A DNA stretch of 33,221 bases from an uncultured Lachnospiraceae bacterium (GTDB lineage: Bacteria; Bacillota; Clostridia; Lachnospirales; Lachnospiraceae): positions 1-33,221 of the forward strand of contig CAJUAE010000033.1 of NCBI GenBank assembly GCA_910583965.1. Reading direction: 5' to 3'. Position 1 is the first letter of the stretch; the number at the start of each line of letters is the position of its first letter. The position numbers were made by a program, and so were the translations under genes. The notes beneath the pieces were generated by a model. That model worked only from the letters and a program-made list of their open reading frames with translations, was not told where the DNA came from and did no database searches. Positions 1 through 7,398 of this stretch are shown piece after piece.

Positions 1-42
1 GAATTATAAAATCAAACCCAATTGTAAGGATTAATTTATTAA

Positions 43-1110
43 CAGTTCCTTAATAGAATAATTAATGACATTGAGAATCAAAATGGTGATCTGACACAAC
101 GTATTTATGTAAAGACACAGGATGAGGTTGGGCAGTTGGTAAGTGGAATCAATAATTTTATTGACCAACTTCAGATGATTATGAAAAAGATTCAAATTAG
201 TTCCAATAATATGGAGGCACATGTTGGAGATATCAATCAAAATATTAGGCAATCTGAGTCAAGCGCGAGCGATGTGTCTGCTACTATGGAAGAAATGTCA
301 GCAAGCATGGAAGAAATTTCTGTAACGCTTGATCAGATTACACAGGGGTCGCAGAACGTATTGGAACTTGCAAAGGATATGCGTGGTCGAGCGCAAGAAG
401 GTTCTGGGTTAGTGAGTGAGATTAGAAATAAAGCACAAAGTTTCCGTACAGAGGCGGTAAATAGTAAGAAAAATACTGTTGGAATGATGACTTCTAACAG
501 GGAACTTCTGGAAGTTGCAATTGAGAACAGTCGTAGTGTGGAGAAGATTAACAGTCTTACCAGCGAGATTTTGAGTATTTCTAGCCAGACGAACTTGTTG
601 GCATTGAATGCTTCGATTGAAGCAGCACGTGCAGGAGATGCAGGAAAAGGATTTTCTGTTGTCGCAGATGAAATTCGTGTACTTGCGGATAACAGCCGTG
701 ACACAGCAAATAATATTCAACACATTAGTGTAGCTGTAACACAGGCGGTAGAAGAACTAGCGCGAGATGCCAATGAGATGCTTAATTTTATTGATACAGC
801 AGTTTTGGTTGACTATGATAAATTTGTTGATATTGCAAGTCAATACCATGATGACGCAGATAGTATTGATGGTATGCTTGGTGATTTTAATCACAAATCA
901 CAAAACCTTGAGGAGACTATTTCTCAGATTACAAGTGGTATTGATGGTATCAACACTGCTGTTGAGGAGAATACACAGGGAGTTACGATTGTTGCAAATA
1001 ATACATCGCACCTTGTAGAGTCGCTGGCTGGTATTCGAGAGCGCGCAGAGAACAATAAAGAAATTTCTGACGAGCTGAAAGTAGAAGTACATCTATTTAA
1101 AAATATATAA
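43..1110 (+). pseudogene. Methyl-accepting chemotaxis protein, 5'-truncated remnant
   Basis: This is the cytoplasmic part of a chemotaxis receptor, which passes ligand signals to CheA/CheW. From position 61 the frame reads as the second half of a HAMP domain (GDLTQRI, then DEVGQL). It continues through the long coiled coil to the highly conserved hairpin tip NLLALNASIEAARAGDAG (from about 592) and the returning helix, ending at TAA 1108-1110. The frame is closed upstream by TAA codons at 7, 25 and 40, so the first HAMP helix, both membrane segments and the periplasmic sensor are missing here. A TTG at 136 would give a 324-residue protein without HAMP or membrane anchor, and no good ribosome site precedes it. 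Most likely this is a broken gene with its breakpoint near position 42. A frameshift or assembly join just upstream would look the same. The family call is certain; pseudogene status is inferred. Confidence 0.8.
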
Positions 1111-1137
1111 TATACATATAAAATGTGAAATCTTTTG

Positions 1138-1168
1138 AGATGAGTGTCTGTGTGCACTCATCTTTTTT
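1138..1168 (+). terminator. Intrinsic terminator after the chemotaxis remnant
   Basis: Nine-base arms AGATGAGTG (1138-1146) and CACTCATCT (1155-1163) with an 8-nt loop are followed by a run of T to 1168. It lies 28 bases after the stop codon. The repeat element at 1169 begins right after the T-run. Confidence 0.85.
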
Positions 1169-1250
1169 GTGCACGGACGTGGAGAGAAACCATACAGCAA
1201 AAACAGTCTGTGTCCGTCGCGCGAGTAGGAGAAAGAGAACCATTTTTACT
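1169..1250 (+). repeat. Degenerate terminator-linked hairpin repeat (site A)
   Basis: It begins GTGCAC directly after the terminator T-run. ACGGAC (1173-1178) can pair with GTCCGT (1212-1217), and this is followed by GCGCGAGTAGGAGAA, the left arm of the Z module seen intact at 14421 and 17649. The right arm of Z has decayed. I assign it to the family by position and by the GCGCGAGTAGG sequence. Confidence 0.6.
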
Positions 1251-1530
1251 TAATAGTAATGTTTAATAAATTATTTGTATTCTGAATTGTACTTTTTATA
1301 GAATATTTACATTACGAAAAAAAACGAAAAAAATTATGTGCGCAATTCACAAATCAAAATATAATTTATCGTCAATATTTCCCATTGAAAATAAAGTGCA
1401 CAATTGATAATATTAAATTACAATAAAGTTGCAGCAGATTTAATCATTTATAAACAGATTTATTACTAAAAATAGCTTATGGAATGATTTGTAACAAGAA
1501 TAAGCGGTATAGTTTTCTTTATAACATAAA

Positions 1531-1546
1531 TTGGTATCGTTTCCAA
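1531..1546. promoter_or_regulatory. LacI/CcpA-type operator candidate
   Basis: TTGGTATCGTTTCCAA is a near-palindrome with a central CG and matches the general LacI-family/cre form TGNNANCGNTNNCA. The ten-base core recurs in reverse complement (GAAACGATAC) at 3181-3190 upstream of the GH13 gene, suggesting one regulator for both units. No regulator gene is in the window. Confidence 0.55.
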
Positions 1547-1682
1547 TGTTTAAAATTGCTCGAAAAACGGTTATATAGCATATAGTAATTTTATGCAGTA
1601 TGTTAGAAAATAAAGTAGAAAAGTGAATAAAATCTAGCAATATCATGAATATGTCAGGAGAAAATCTAGTACATTTGTTTAT

Positions 1683-1701
1683 TATAATCCTATATAGGAT
1701 T
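1683..1701 (+). promoter_or_regulatory. Candidate -10 box overlapped by a perfect palindrome
   Basis: TATAAT at 1683-1688 overlaps the perfect 16-bp palindrome AATCCTATATAGGATT (1686-1701), about 50 bases before the first codon of the ABC operon. No convincing -35 hexamer is visible at the right distance. A repressor or activator site over the promoter is possible. Confidence 0.4.
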
Positions 1702-1749
1702 TTAATAATAAAAAATTACAAATTATATTAGCAAGGAGAGGTAGAAAAT

Positions 1750-2097
1750 ATGAAAAAGCGTGTATTAGCATTAGTAATGTCAACAGCGATAAAGATTACC
1801 CTGCCATACATGCTTTTCGTGACAGGTCCTTATCTGTTGACATCATTTACAGGAAACCTAAACAATTTCAACGTGATCTATTTGCTCAATACTGGTTCTC
1901 CGTTGAGTACAGAGTTGACTGGTGGTGCGGGACGAACGGATTTATTGATCACATGGCTGTACAAATTAACTGTCAATGATACGAATTACCGAATGGCAGC
2001 CGTTATCGGTATTATGGTATTTGTGGTGACGGCAGTGATTTCGCTGGTGGTATACAATATCTTACCTTCAGTAAAGGATGAGGAGGGATTCCAATAA
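1750..2097 (+). pseudogene. Deletion fusion: start of solute-binding lipoprotein joined to MalF permease C-terminus
   Basis: The 115-residue frame has two parts. Residues 1-14 (MKKRVLALVMSTAI) read like the start of a lipoprotein signal peptide of an extracellular sugar-binding protein, and follow a proper ribosome site. From residue 15 (KITLPYMLFVTGPYLL) it reads as the C-terminal third of a MalF/UgpA-type permease: NNFNVIYLL, GRTDLLITWLYKL, and a last membrane segment near 89-107. A normal permease of this kind is several hundred residues long and carries an EAA loop, absent here. An in-frame deletion near position 1792 removing most of the binding-protein gene and the 5' part of malF explains this best. 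The stop overlaps the start of the next gene by one base, as in an intact operon. The product cannot form the usual permease. An assembly error is the alternative. Confidence 0.8.
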
Positions 2098-2948
2098 TGG
2101 CAAGTAAGAAAAAGATTACAAATATAATTATTTATATTATATTGGTACTAGTTAGCATTATCTGGCTGTTTCCGTTTGTGTGCCTAGTGTTGCAAAGTTT
2201 CCGCTCCTATAACGAGATGGGCGGCGGTATGGTCGACTATGTCATTCCTAAGAAATTTTCCTTGGATTCATACAGATTCCTCTTTGATCCGAGCAGCAAT
2301 TTTGTAAACTGGTACAAAAACACATTGATTATTTCAATTTTCGTGACAATTGGACAGACAATATTTGTGCTTTGCACCAGCTATGTGCTTTCGAGAATGC
2401 GTTTTAAGGGACGTGAACTTTTGATGAGATTCTGGCTAATCCTTGGTATGTTCCCTGGATTTTTAAGCATGATCTGTCTCTATTTCCTATTGAAGCAGTT
2501 CGGTCTGACACAGGAAGGCGCTGTTCCTGGATTGATTTTAATTAGTGTTGCAAGTTCTGGTATGGGATATTATATCTGTAAAGGTTTCTTTGACACGCTT
2601 CCAAAAGCATTGGACGAAGCGGCGAGAATTGACGGTGCAACAAGAGCACAGATTTTCTTTGGTATGATTATTCCTCTGGCAAAGCCGATTATTATTTATC
2701 AAGCGTTGGTTGCATTTATGGGACCCTGGTGTGATTATGTGTTTGCTTCTTACGTGGCATTCGGTAACAGTGCGAGTTACAATGTTGCTGTAGGTTTGCA
2801 AAGATGGTTGTTTATAGGTGACTATCAGGGATACTTTACAAGATTCTGCGCCGGCGGTGTGTTGGTTGCAATACCAGTCACGATTTTGTTCATGTGTCTG
2901 CAAAAGTATTATGTAGAAGGTGTAACTGGCGGTGCTGTAAAGGGTTAA
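2097..2948 (+). CDS. MalG-type sugar ABC transporter permease
   Basis: Inner-membrane subunit of a carbohydrate uptake (CUT1) ABC transporter, which would pair with a MalF-type subunit and an ATPase to import maltodextrin-like sugars. The 283-residue protein has the family's usual length, about six hydrophobic segments, and an EAA loop EAARIDGATRAQIFFGMIIP that docks the ATPase, followed by PLAKP. The start overlaps the stop of the preceding gene (TAATG), showing translational coupling in the operon. Its partner permease and binding protein are destroyed by the upstream deletion, so it is probably orphaned unless copies exist elsewhere. No ATPase gene is nearby; many Firmicutes use a shared MsmK-type ATPase, so that absence alone is not odd. 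Substrate is inferred from the GH13 enzyme downstream. Confidence 0.92.
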   Translation: MASKKKITNIIIYIILVLVSIIWLFPFVCLVLQSFRSYNEMGGGMVDYVIPKKFSLDSYRFLFDPSSNFVNWYKNTLIISIFVTIGQTIFVLCTSYVLSRMRFKGRELLMRFWLILGMFPGFLSMICLYFLLKQFGLTQEGAVPGLILISVASSGMGYYICKGFFDTLPKALDEAARIDGATRAQIFFGMIIPLAKPIIIYQALVAFMGPWCDYVFASYVAFGNSASYNVAVGLQRWLFIGDYQGYFTRFCAGGVLVAIPVTILFMCLQKYYVEGVTGGAVKG

Positions 2949-2957
2949 GACAAAGTT

Positions 2958-3113
2958 ATGATTTTTCAATTGATTGTCGGTGCGCTATTGGTTGGAGCCG
3001 CACTTGGTTTTGGACTGAGAAGTGGAATTGACTGGCAGAGAGGCCGTGGAAAATCATGGGGCGAAAGCTGCCTGAAAGAGTATGGTCTTGATGAAGAAAA
3101 ACAAAATAAATAA
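2958..3113 (+). CDS. Small membrane protein, 51 residues, unknown function
   Basis: The ATG at 2958 begins 9 bases after the malG stop and opens a 51-residue frame ending at TAA 3111-3113. Residues 1-20 form one hydrophobic, glycine/alanine-rich segment (MIFQLIVGALLVGAALGFGL). A basic stretch (RSGIDWQRGRGKSWG) and an acidic end rich in D/E/K follow, so a single-pass protein with a cytoplasmic tail is likely. A strong terminator 10 bases later fits with its being the last gene of the sugar operon. The ribosome site is weak (no clear AGGAGG), so it may rely on coupling to malG. I do not recognise a family. The codon pattern and position make it credible, but peptide evidence would be needed. 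Confidence 0.6.
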   Translation: MIFQLIVGALLVGAALGFGLRSGIDWQRGRGKSWGESCLKEYGLDEEKQNK

Positions 3114-3122
3114 GTATGTTGG

Positions 3123-3158
3123 AACGACTCCTGTTATAGTAATAACAGGAGTCGTTTT
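3123..3158 (+). terminator. Intrinsic terminator of the sugar ABC operon
   Basis: A 14-bp perfect stem, AACGACTCCTGTTA (3123-3136) with TAACAGGAGTCGTT (3143-3156), has a 6-nt loop and a short T-run. It separates the ABC operon from the GH13 gene, which therefore needs its own promoter. Confidence 0.9.
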
Positions 3159-3180
3159 GGAATAATGTGTAAAATTCTAA

Positions 3181-3271
3181 GAAACGATACAATTCAAGAA
3201 TACAATCAGCATTCTTGTTGTGGATTGTAAATCAGTTCTGTTGACATACAATCAATTTGTATATTTGTAAT
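3181..3271 (+). promoter_or_regulatory. Promoter and operator cluster of the GH13 gene
   Basis: GAAACGATAC (3181-3190) is the reverse complement of the core of the operator at 1531-1546. ATACAAT occurs three times (3187, 3200 and 3246). CAAGAAT/ATTCTTG form an inverted pair (3195-3201, 3211-3217). TTGACA at 3241-3246 is a good -35; the best -10 match, TGTAAT (3266-3271), is 19 bases away, so the exact promoter is uncertain. ATACAA...TTGTAT (3246-3262) is an inverted repeat inside the spacer. Confidence 0.5.
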
Positions 3272-3299
3272 AAAAAATAGGGAAATGAGAGGGATAAGT

Positions 3300-5027
3300 A
3301 TGCATAAAAAGTTTGGAAAGCGTTTGTTGAGTGTCACAATGTCAGTGCTGGTGGCATTGAATTTTTGTGGTTGTGGTAGCACAGAAGATGTAGTAGCACA
3401 GGAGACGGAACCTGTTGTGGAAGATAATACTTCTGACTTGGAAACAGATGTCGCAGAATCTGACGAGGAAGATAGTGCAGAGGAAAGTATGGAAATTGTC
3501 GGTGCAATTCCATATGATTATGAACAGGAATTAAATATAATTGATGATAATTATAGAAATTATTATGAGATTTTTGTTTATTCTTTCTATGATTCTGATG
3601 GAGATGGGATTGGGGACTTAAACGGCGTTATAGAGAAATTGGATTATATTGAGGAAATGGGCTTTAATGGAATCTGGTTAATGCCAATTATGCAGTCTAC
3701 GACGTATCACAAGTATGATGTTGTGGATTACTGTTCTATCGATGCTGAGTATGGTACGATTGAAGATTTTGAAAATCTAGTCCAAGAGTGCCATGAAAGA
3801 GGGATTCGTGTTGTGATTGATTTTGTAATTAATCACTCCTCATCACAGCATCAATGGTTTGTGGATGCATGTGACTATTTGAGAACGCTTCCAGAAGGGG
3901 AGGAACCAGATTTGGATGTGTGCTCTTATGTGGATTACTATCATTTTGCAGAGGAGCAGGTTAGCGGAACTTATTATCCAGTTAGTGGCACAAATTGGTA
4001 TTATGAAGGAGGATTTTGGTCAGAAATGCCTGATCTTAATCTTGCAAGTGATACACTCCGAGAAGAACTGGAAGCAATATCTAGTTTCTGGATTGATATA
4101 GGCGTGGACGGGTTTAGAATGGATGCTGCCTTGCACTTTGAGGAAAATGACACGGAGTTTAATACGGAAACACTTGACTGGTTGTATAGCTATTGCACAG
4201 ACTTAAATCCTGATTTTTATATGGTGTCAGAAGTGTGGGCAAGCAAATCAATAATAGCAGATTACTATGCAAGTGGAACGCCCAGCATGTTTAATTTTGA
4301 TGTGGCTGACGCGGAAGGAAAACTGATTAAAACGGCGAGAGGCAATTATAAAGTGGCGAATTTTGTAGAGAATATGGTAGGATATCAGACAGATTATGCG
4401 GACCAGAATCCTGAGTATATCGATGCGCCTTTTATTGCCAATCATGATATGGGACGTGTGGCCAACAGTCTTATGAAAGATGCAAATGATATGAAGATGG
4501 CATGTGGTCTTTTAATGACAATGAATGGCAGCCCATTTGTGTATTATGGCGAGGAGATTGGAATGTCAAGCTCTGGAAAAAAAGATGAGAATAAACGTTT
4601 GCCAATGATTTGGTCAGACACAGACACTACAGGCATGACAAATGGCCCTGTAGATGCGGATAAGGATATTGTCAGTGCGTTTGCAGGGGTTGAACAGCAA
4701 CAAAAGGACCCATACTCTATCTTAAATTATTACAAAAGAGCTGTGCGACTTAGAAATGAGAATCCTGAGATTGCGCGGGGAGAAATTGAGATTGTTGAAG
4801 AATTGACTGAGGGAAATCAGGCAGTGATTACAAAGACTTATGAGGATAGCACAATAGCGATTGCGTATAACACATCAGATGAAGTGATCGCGATTTCTCT
4901 TGAAGAAACTATGCTTGCAGATATGGAACTTTATGGATATCTTACGCTAAACGGAGAAGTGGTCGAACTTAATACAGGAGTGCTGTCAATGCCTGCACAG
5001 TCTATATGTGTTCTAAGGACCGAGTAG
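3300..5027 (+). CDS. GH13 alpha-amylase-family lipoprotein
   Basis: Extracellular glycoside hydrolase acting on alpha-glucans, probably supplying maltodextrins to the neighbouring transporter. The ATG at 3300 is chosen because GAGAGG lies 7 bases before it; an ATG at 3285 would add five residues and lacks a site. Residues 1-25 form a signal peptide ending in a lipobox-like FCGC, so anchoring to the membrane is likely. A Glu/Asp-rich linker follows. All GH13 regions are seen: DSDGDGIGDLNG (calcium loop), DFVINHSS, GFRMDAALH with nucleophile D275, MVSEVW with acid/base E311, and IANHDMGR with D383. MPDLN in place of the usual QPDLN points towards the oligo-1,6-glucosidase/neopullulanase subfamilies. 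It is 575 residues and appears intact. The stop codon lies inside a dispersed hairpin repeat. Exact substrate cannot be told from sequence alone. Confidence 0.92.
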   Translation: MHKKFGKRLLSVTMSVLVALNFCGCGSTEDVVAQETEPVVEDNTSDLETDVAESDEEDSAEESMEIVGAIPYDYEQELNIIDDNYRNYYEIFVYSFYDSDGDGIGDLNGVIEKLDYIEEMGFNGIWLMPIMQSTTYHKYDVVDYCSIDAEYGTIEDFENLVQECHERGIRVVIDFVINHSSSQHQWFVDACDYLRTLPEGEEPDLDVCSYVDYYHFAEEQVSGTYYPVSGTNWYYEGGFWSEMPDLNLASDTLREELEAISSFWIDIGVDGFRMDAALHFEENDTEFNTETLDWLYSYCTDLNPDFYMVSEVWASKSIIADYYASGTPSMFNFDVADAEGKLIKTARGNYKVANFVENMVGYQTDYADQNPEYIDAPFIANHDMGRVANSLMKDANDMKMACGLLMTMNGSPFVYYGEEIGMSSSGKKDENKRLPMIWSDTDTTGMTNGPVDADKDIVSAFAGVEQQQKDPYSILNYYKRAVRLRNENPEIARGEIEIVEELTEGNQAVITKTYEDSTIAIAYNTSDEVIAISLEETMLADMELYGYLTLNGEVVELNTGVLSMPAQSICVLRTE

Positions 5028-5194
5028 AGAAGATTTACCTTCTTCCTACTCGCGCGCTGGGCACCTGTCAGTTTTTGCTGACAAATTTCACTTGGGTGCC
5101 CGTGTGCAATCAAGTAGAGAAGATTCATCTTCTCCCTACTTGCGCGGACCTGTGCGTCGCTTTAGCGATTTATTTCCTCTGCACGGGTCTGCGC
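5021..5194 (-). repeat. Composite terminator-linked hairpin repeat, modules X-Z-Y-Z (site B)
   Basis: Read on the minus strand from the terminator at 5203-5239, it begins ATGCGC. The order is X (5142-5194, arms GCGCAGACCCGTGC and GCACAGGTCCGCGC with an inner stem TCGCTAAAGCGA), Z (5111-5142), ATTGCACACGG, Y (5059-5101, arms GGGCACC/GGTGCCC, here with a short inner stem) and Z (5021-5052). It is the longest copy in the window. The last Z overlaps the final codons and stop of the GH13 gene. Confidence 0.85.
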
Positions 5195-5202
5195 ATAAAA
5201 AG

Positions 5203-5239
5203 AAAAAAGCGAGGAGTCTTTAGACGTTCTCGCTTTTTT
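5203..5239. terminator. Bidirectional intrinsic terminator between convergent genes
   Basis: AAAAAAGCGAG and CTCGCTTTTTT pair, with an inner GTCT/AGAC stem. T-runs occur on both strands, serving the GH13 gene (+) and the secreted protein gene (-). Downstream on the plus side, 5240-5290 begins ATGCACTCG and contains CAGAAGAAATA and a short stem, a decayed X-like module, so repeat copies may flank this terminator on both sides. Confidence 0.85.
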
Positions 5240-5325
5240 ATGCACTCGCTGATACAGAAGAAATATACGATTGTATGGTGCATCTGTAACATGGAAAGTG
5301 TGTTTCTTATTCAATTAAATTTGTT

Positions 5326-7017
5326 TTAATATTTAACGCTTAGATTGATTTTTGTATTAATTGGTATAGATATTTTTTTATTTGTGTCAACGACAGCAGG
5401 GAGATAGATAATTTCTGAACCATTTTCATCTATCAAATATACATATGCGAGTTGCCCTGGCTGTGCTTCTGGCAAAGATAAAGAGATACAAATATTAGTA
5501 TTGATACCTCCTGGCTGTGCAAATACAATCTTTTTTTCATGGAAGAAAAGATCTGTGCCAGTAGTACAGGTATAGCTTAAATCTGTCCCTGTAAAATGGG
5601 AGTTATCCACATCACTATAGAAAACAAAACTTGCATCTGTACCAAAAGATACCTCAAGAGCAATTCCTTGTCGTGTATTGAGCATTGCTATTGGGGTGGC
5701 ATCTATATAGCATTGCATACCTTCCACGGCGACATTCAAAACAGGACTTCCTGGCTGAGCGAGATCTTCCGAATTGAAGAATGCAAGCTTATTAGCGATA
5801 TCTGTCCAGCCAAATAGTTGTGGTTCTTTTAAGTTAGTGGTTTTTATAAGATGCTGTGTATTTGATAAGTTGGACGGAATCCAGTTAGCATATAATATGA
5901 CATCATAAGAAGGCATGATATAGGAAATTGTAGGTTGTGAATAAAGGCTTCCGTCGGATGAGGTCCACCCTGCAAAGGAAAAACCAGGCACAAAACCCGC
6001 ATCGATTGATATTTTGGCGCTAGGTTGGTAAGACCCAGACGCATTTGTTACAGCAAAACTTCCAATTACAGTTAGTTTTTTGTTGGATTCAAAACTGCCT
6101 GCCACAAAATAAGCATTAATGGAATGATTCTCATGCACATTATGGAAGGTGTAAGAGGAGACTGCACCTACGTTATTTCCATCCACTTCCACATAGTTAA
6201 TTCGATGTCCTCCTGACGGGCTGATTGTATAGGTTTTGCTGTTACCACGATTTACAGAATGGTTTCCCGAATCAGAAATAGACCCACCTGCTGCAGCGTT
6301 TGCTGTAATGATATACGAATCAGATCCAGAATGAACGGTGATACGTTGGGTGGTTGTTTTGGTTATTTTGTCCTTTCCAGTACCTTCTGAAAAGGTGATT
6401 TTAACAGAATCCATTCCAACAGATAATTTTTCTGGACTGACTGTATAATTTGAAATATTTCGCCATCGATTATCAGAGTAAAATGCACTTACTACCATAC
6501 CACTTCTGTCAAATGATTCCCCGTCGGAGTAGCTAGTTTTATTAGGTGCTTTTTTTATGATGATTTCTGTAAGTTTATGTGATAATTCTGGACCAGAAGA
6601 CACTCCTTTTAAGGAGAGCTTCATACTCTTTGCAGTCGCATTGTAGGCGGTGATTTCATATTCTGCATAGTTTTCACCAGTCATGGGATCATAAAATTCG
6701 CTGATGGTTATCGTATGTGTATCTCCCTGTTTTGGTTTCTCAGATTTTTTCTGAGCGATGCGTGTACCATAACAGTCATAGTAAGTGATTATGATTGGTG
6801 CTGTGTAATCGAGCGATGTGCCTACAGATATCTTAGAGTTTAAAATAGATATTTCTGTTTTTGGAGGTGTATCAGGTGTTGGATTCTCCGTTTCTGGAAC
6901 TTCTGCTGCCCTTACAGACAGAACTTCAAAAACTGAGAGGAACAAAAACATACAAATAAAAATTTTTGCAAGTGTGTAATAAATAGAATATCTTGTGTTT
7001 TTACAGTATCGGATCAT
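5326..7017 (-). CDS. Secreted multidomain protein with Ig-like and InlB-type repeats
   Basis: A 563-residue exported protein whose function I do not recognise; the domains suggest a surface or adhesion role. The ATG at 7017 follows GGGAGGAG. Residues 1-38 are a signal peptide (hydrophobic 16-34, cleavage near VRA-AE). Residues 55-140 form a beta-rich region. Residues 145-228 resemble a bacterial Ig-like domain (KTSYSDGESFDRSGMVVSAFYSD). Residues 232-305 are a glycine-rich repeat domain (GGSISDSGNHSVNRG, then VEVDGNNVGAVSSYTF), and 310-378 an InlB/Flg_new-like repeat (FSFAGWTSSDG, then PSYDVILYANW). The last 180 residues are unassigned. There is no LPXTG sorting signal and no membrane anchor at the end, so it is probably released or held by non-covalent contacts. 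It is convergent with the GH13 gene and monocistronic. A dispersed repeat (7107-7190) lies in its upstream region. Confidence 0.82.
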   Translation of the reverse strand: MIRYCKNTRYSIYYTLAKIFICMFLFLSVFEVLSVRAAEVPETENPTPDTPPKTEISILNSKISVGTSLDYTAPIIITYYDCYGTRIAQKKSEKPKQGDTHTITISEFYDPMTGENYAEYEITAYNATAKSMKLSLKGVSSGPELSHKLTEIIIKKAPNKTSYSDGESFDRSGMVVSAFYSDNRWRNISNYTVSPEKLSVGMDSVKITFSEGTGKDKITKTTTQRITVHSGSDSYIITANAAAGGSISDSGNHSVNRGNSKTYTISPSGGHRINYVEVDGNNVGAVSSYTFHNVHENHSINAYFVAGSFESNKKLTVIGSFAVTNASGSYQPSAKISIDAGFVPGFSFAGWTSSDGSLYSQPTISYIMPSYDVILYANWIPSNLSNTQHLIKTTNLKEPQLFGWTDIANKLAFFNSEDLAQPGSPVLNVAVEGMQCYIDATPIAMLNTRQGIALEVSFGTDASFVFYSDVDNSHFTGTDLSYTCTTGTDLFFHEKKIVFAQPGGINTNICISLSLPEAQPGQLAYVYLIDENGSEIIYLPAVVDTNKKISIPINTKINLSVKY

Positions 7018-7106
7018 AGCATCTCCTCCCTAAAAATTTGCCAACTGTGCGATGGAATTGTTGAAAACAACTTGCTCTTTCCTTTGCAAAAATCGTGCTA
7101 TTGCAC

Positions 7107-7190
7107 TTTTACGTCTGTTAACGCAGCTATTTTTGTTCATTAAAGAGTGAATCGTCAATCTAACAATTCATTGCTGTCGGATAGCAGCCG
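7107..7190 (-). repeat. Dispersed repeat R2, copy 1, upstream of the secreted protein gene
   Basis: TTTTACGTCTGTTAACGCAG at 7107 through TAAAGAGTG at 7149 matches 24200-24243 at most positions, with one indel. The following bases (CAATCTAACAATTCATTG, then CTGTCGGAT) match the two ends of the hairpin at 24246-24295 but lack its centre. Both copies sit upstream of a minus-strand gene (about 90 and 65 bases from the start codon). Confidence 0.65.
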
Positions 7191-7398
7191 CACAAGCAAT
7201 AAATTTATGAAATAGGTTACATTTTTAGTATACGGTTTTTTAGAAAAAAAAGCAACGGATGTGATTTTGCAATCTTGTATTTTTTTAAAAAGTATATTAT
7301 AGTATTTATGTAATTACTATGGGTTTTTTGACATTTTATCACGGACGTTAAAAGCATAAAGAAGAATCTAAAAGACTATGTTGTGTATGGAGGAAAGA
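7191..7398 (+). promoter_or_regulatory. Intergenic region before the histidine phosphatase gene
   Basis: This is A/T-rich. Candidate promoter hexamers (TTGCAA at 7267, TATTAT at 7295) are spaced too widely to call with confidence. No repeat, RNA gene or further reading frame is seen here. Confidence 0.25.

Larger units (their letters stand above)
1251..1749 (+). promoter_or_regulatory. Long AT-rich upstream region of the sugar ABC operon
   Basis: I see no credible gene in these 500 bases. They hold a LacI/CcpA-like operator (1531-1546), a perfect 16-bp palindrome over a candidate -10 box (1686-1701) and the ribosome site AAGGAGAGG at about 1733-1741 for the truncated first gene of the operon. 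The rest is very A/T-rich with no recognisable structure. Confidence 0.5.

Noticed and set aside
38..50. TAACAGTTC at the break in the chemotaxis gene equals the end of the MITE-like element
   Set aside because: Only nine bases match, the rest of the 18-bp end does not, and the following codons read as native HAMP sequence. Probably chance.
333..723. Antisense open frames within the chemotaxis receptor
   Set aside because: They are shadows of the strongly conserved receptor tip on the other strand; no start signals.
5006..5329. An open frame through the repeat array after the GH13 gene
   Set aside because: It is made of hairpin repeats and a terminator, overlaps the GH13 end in another frame, and has no ribosome site.
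5326..5420. Sortase (LPXTG) or membrane anchor at the end of the secreted protein
   Set aside because: The C-terminus ends in a beta-rich stretch (KINLSVKY) with no LPXTG, hydrophobic segment or basic tail.
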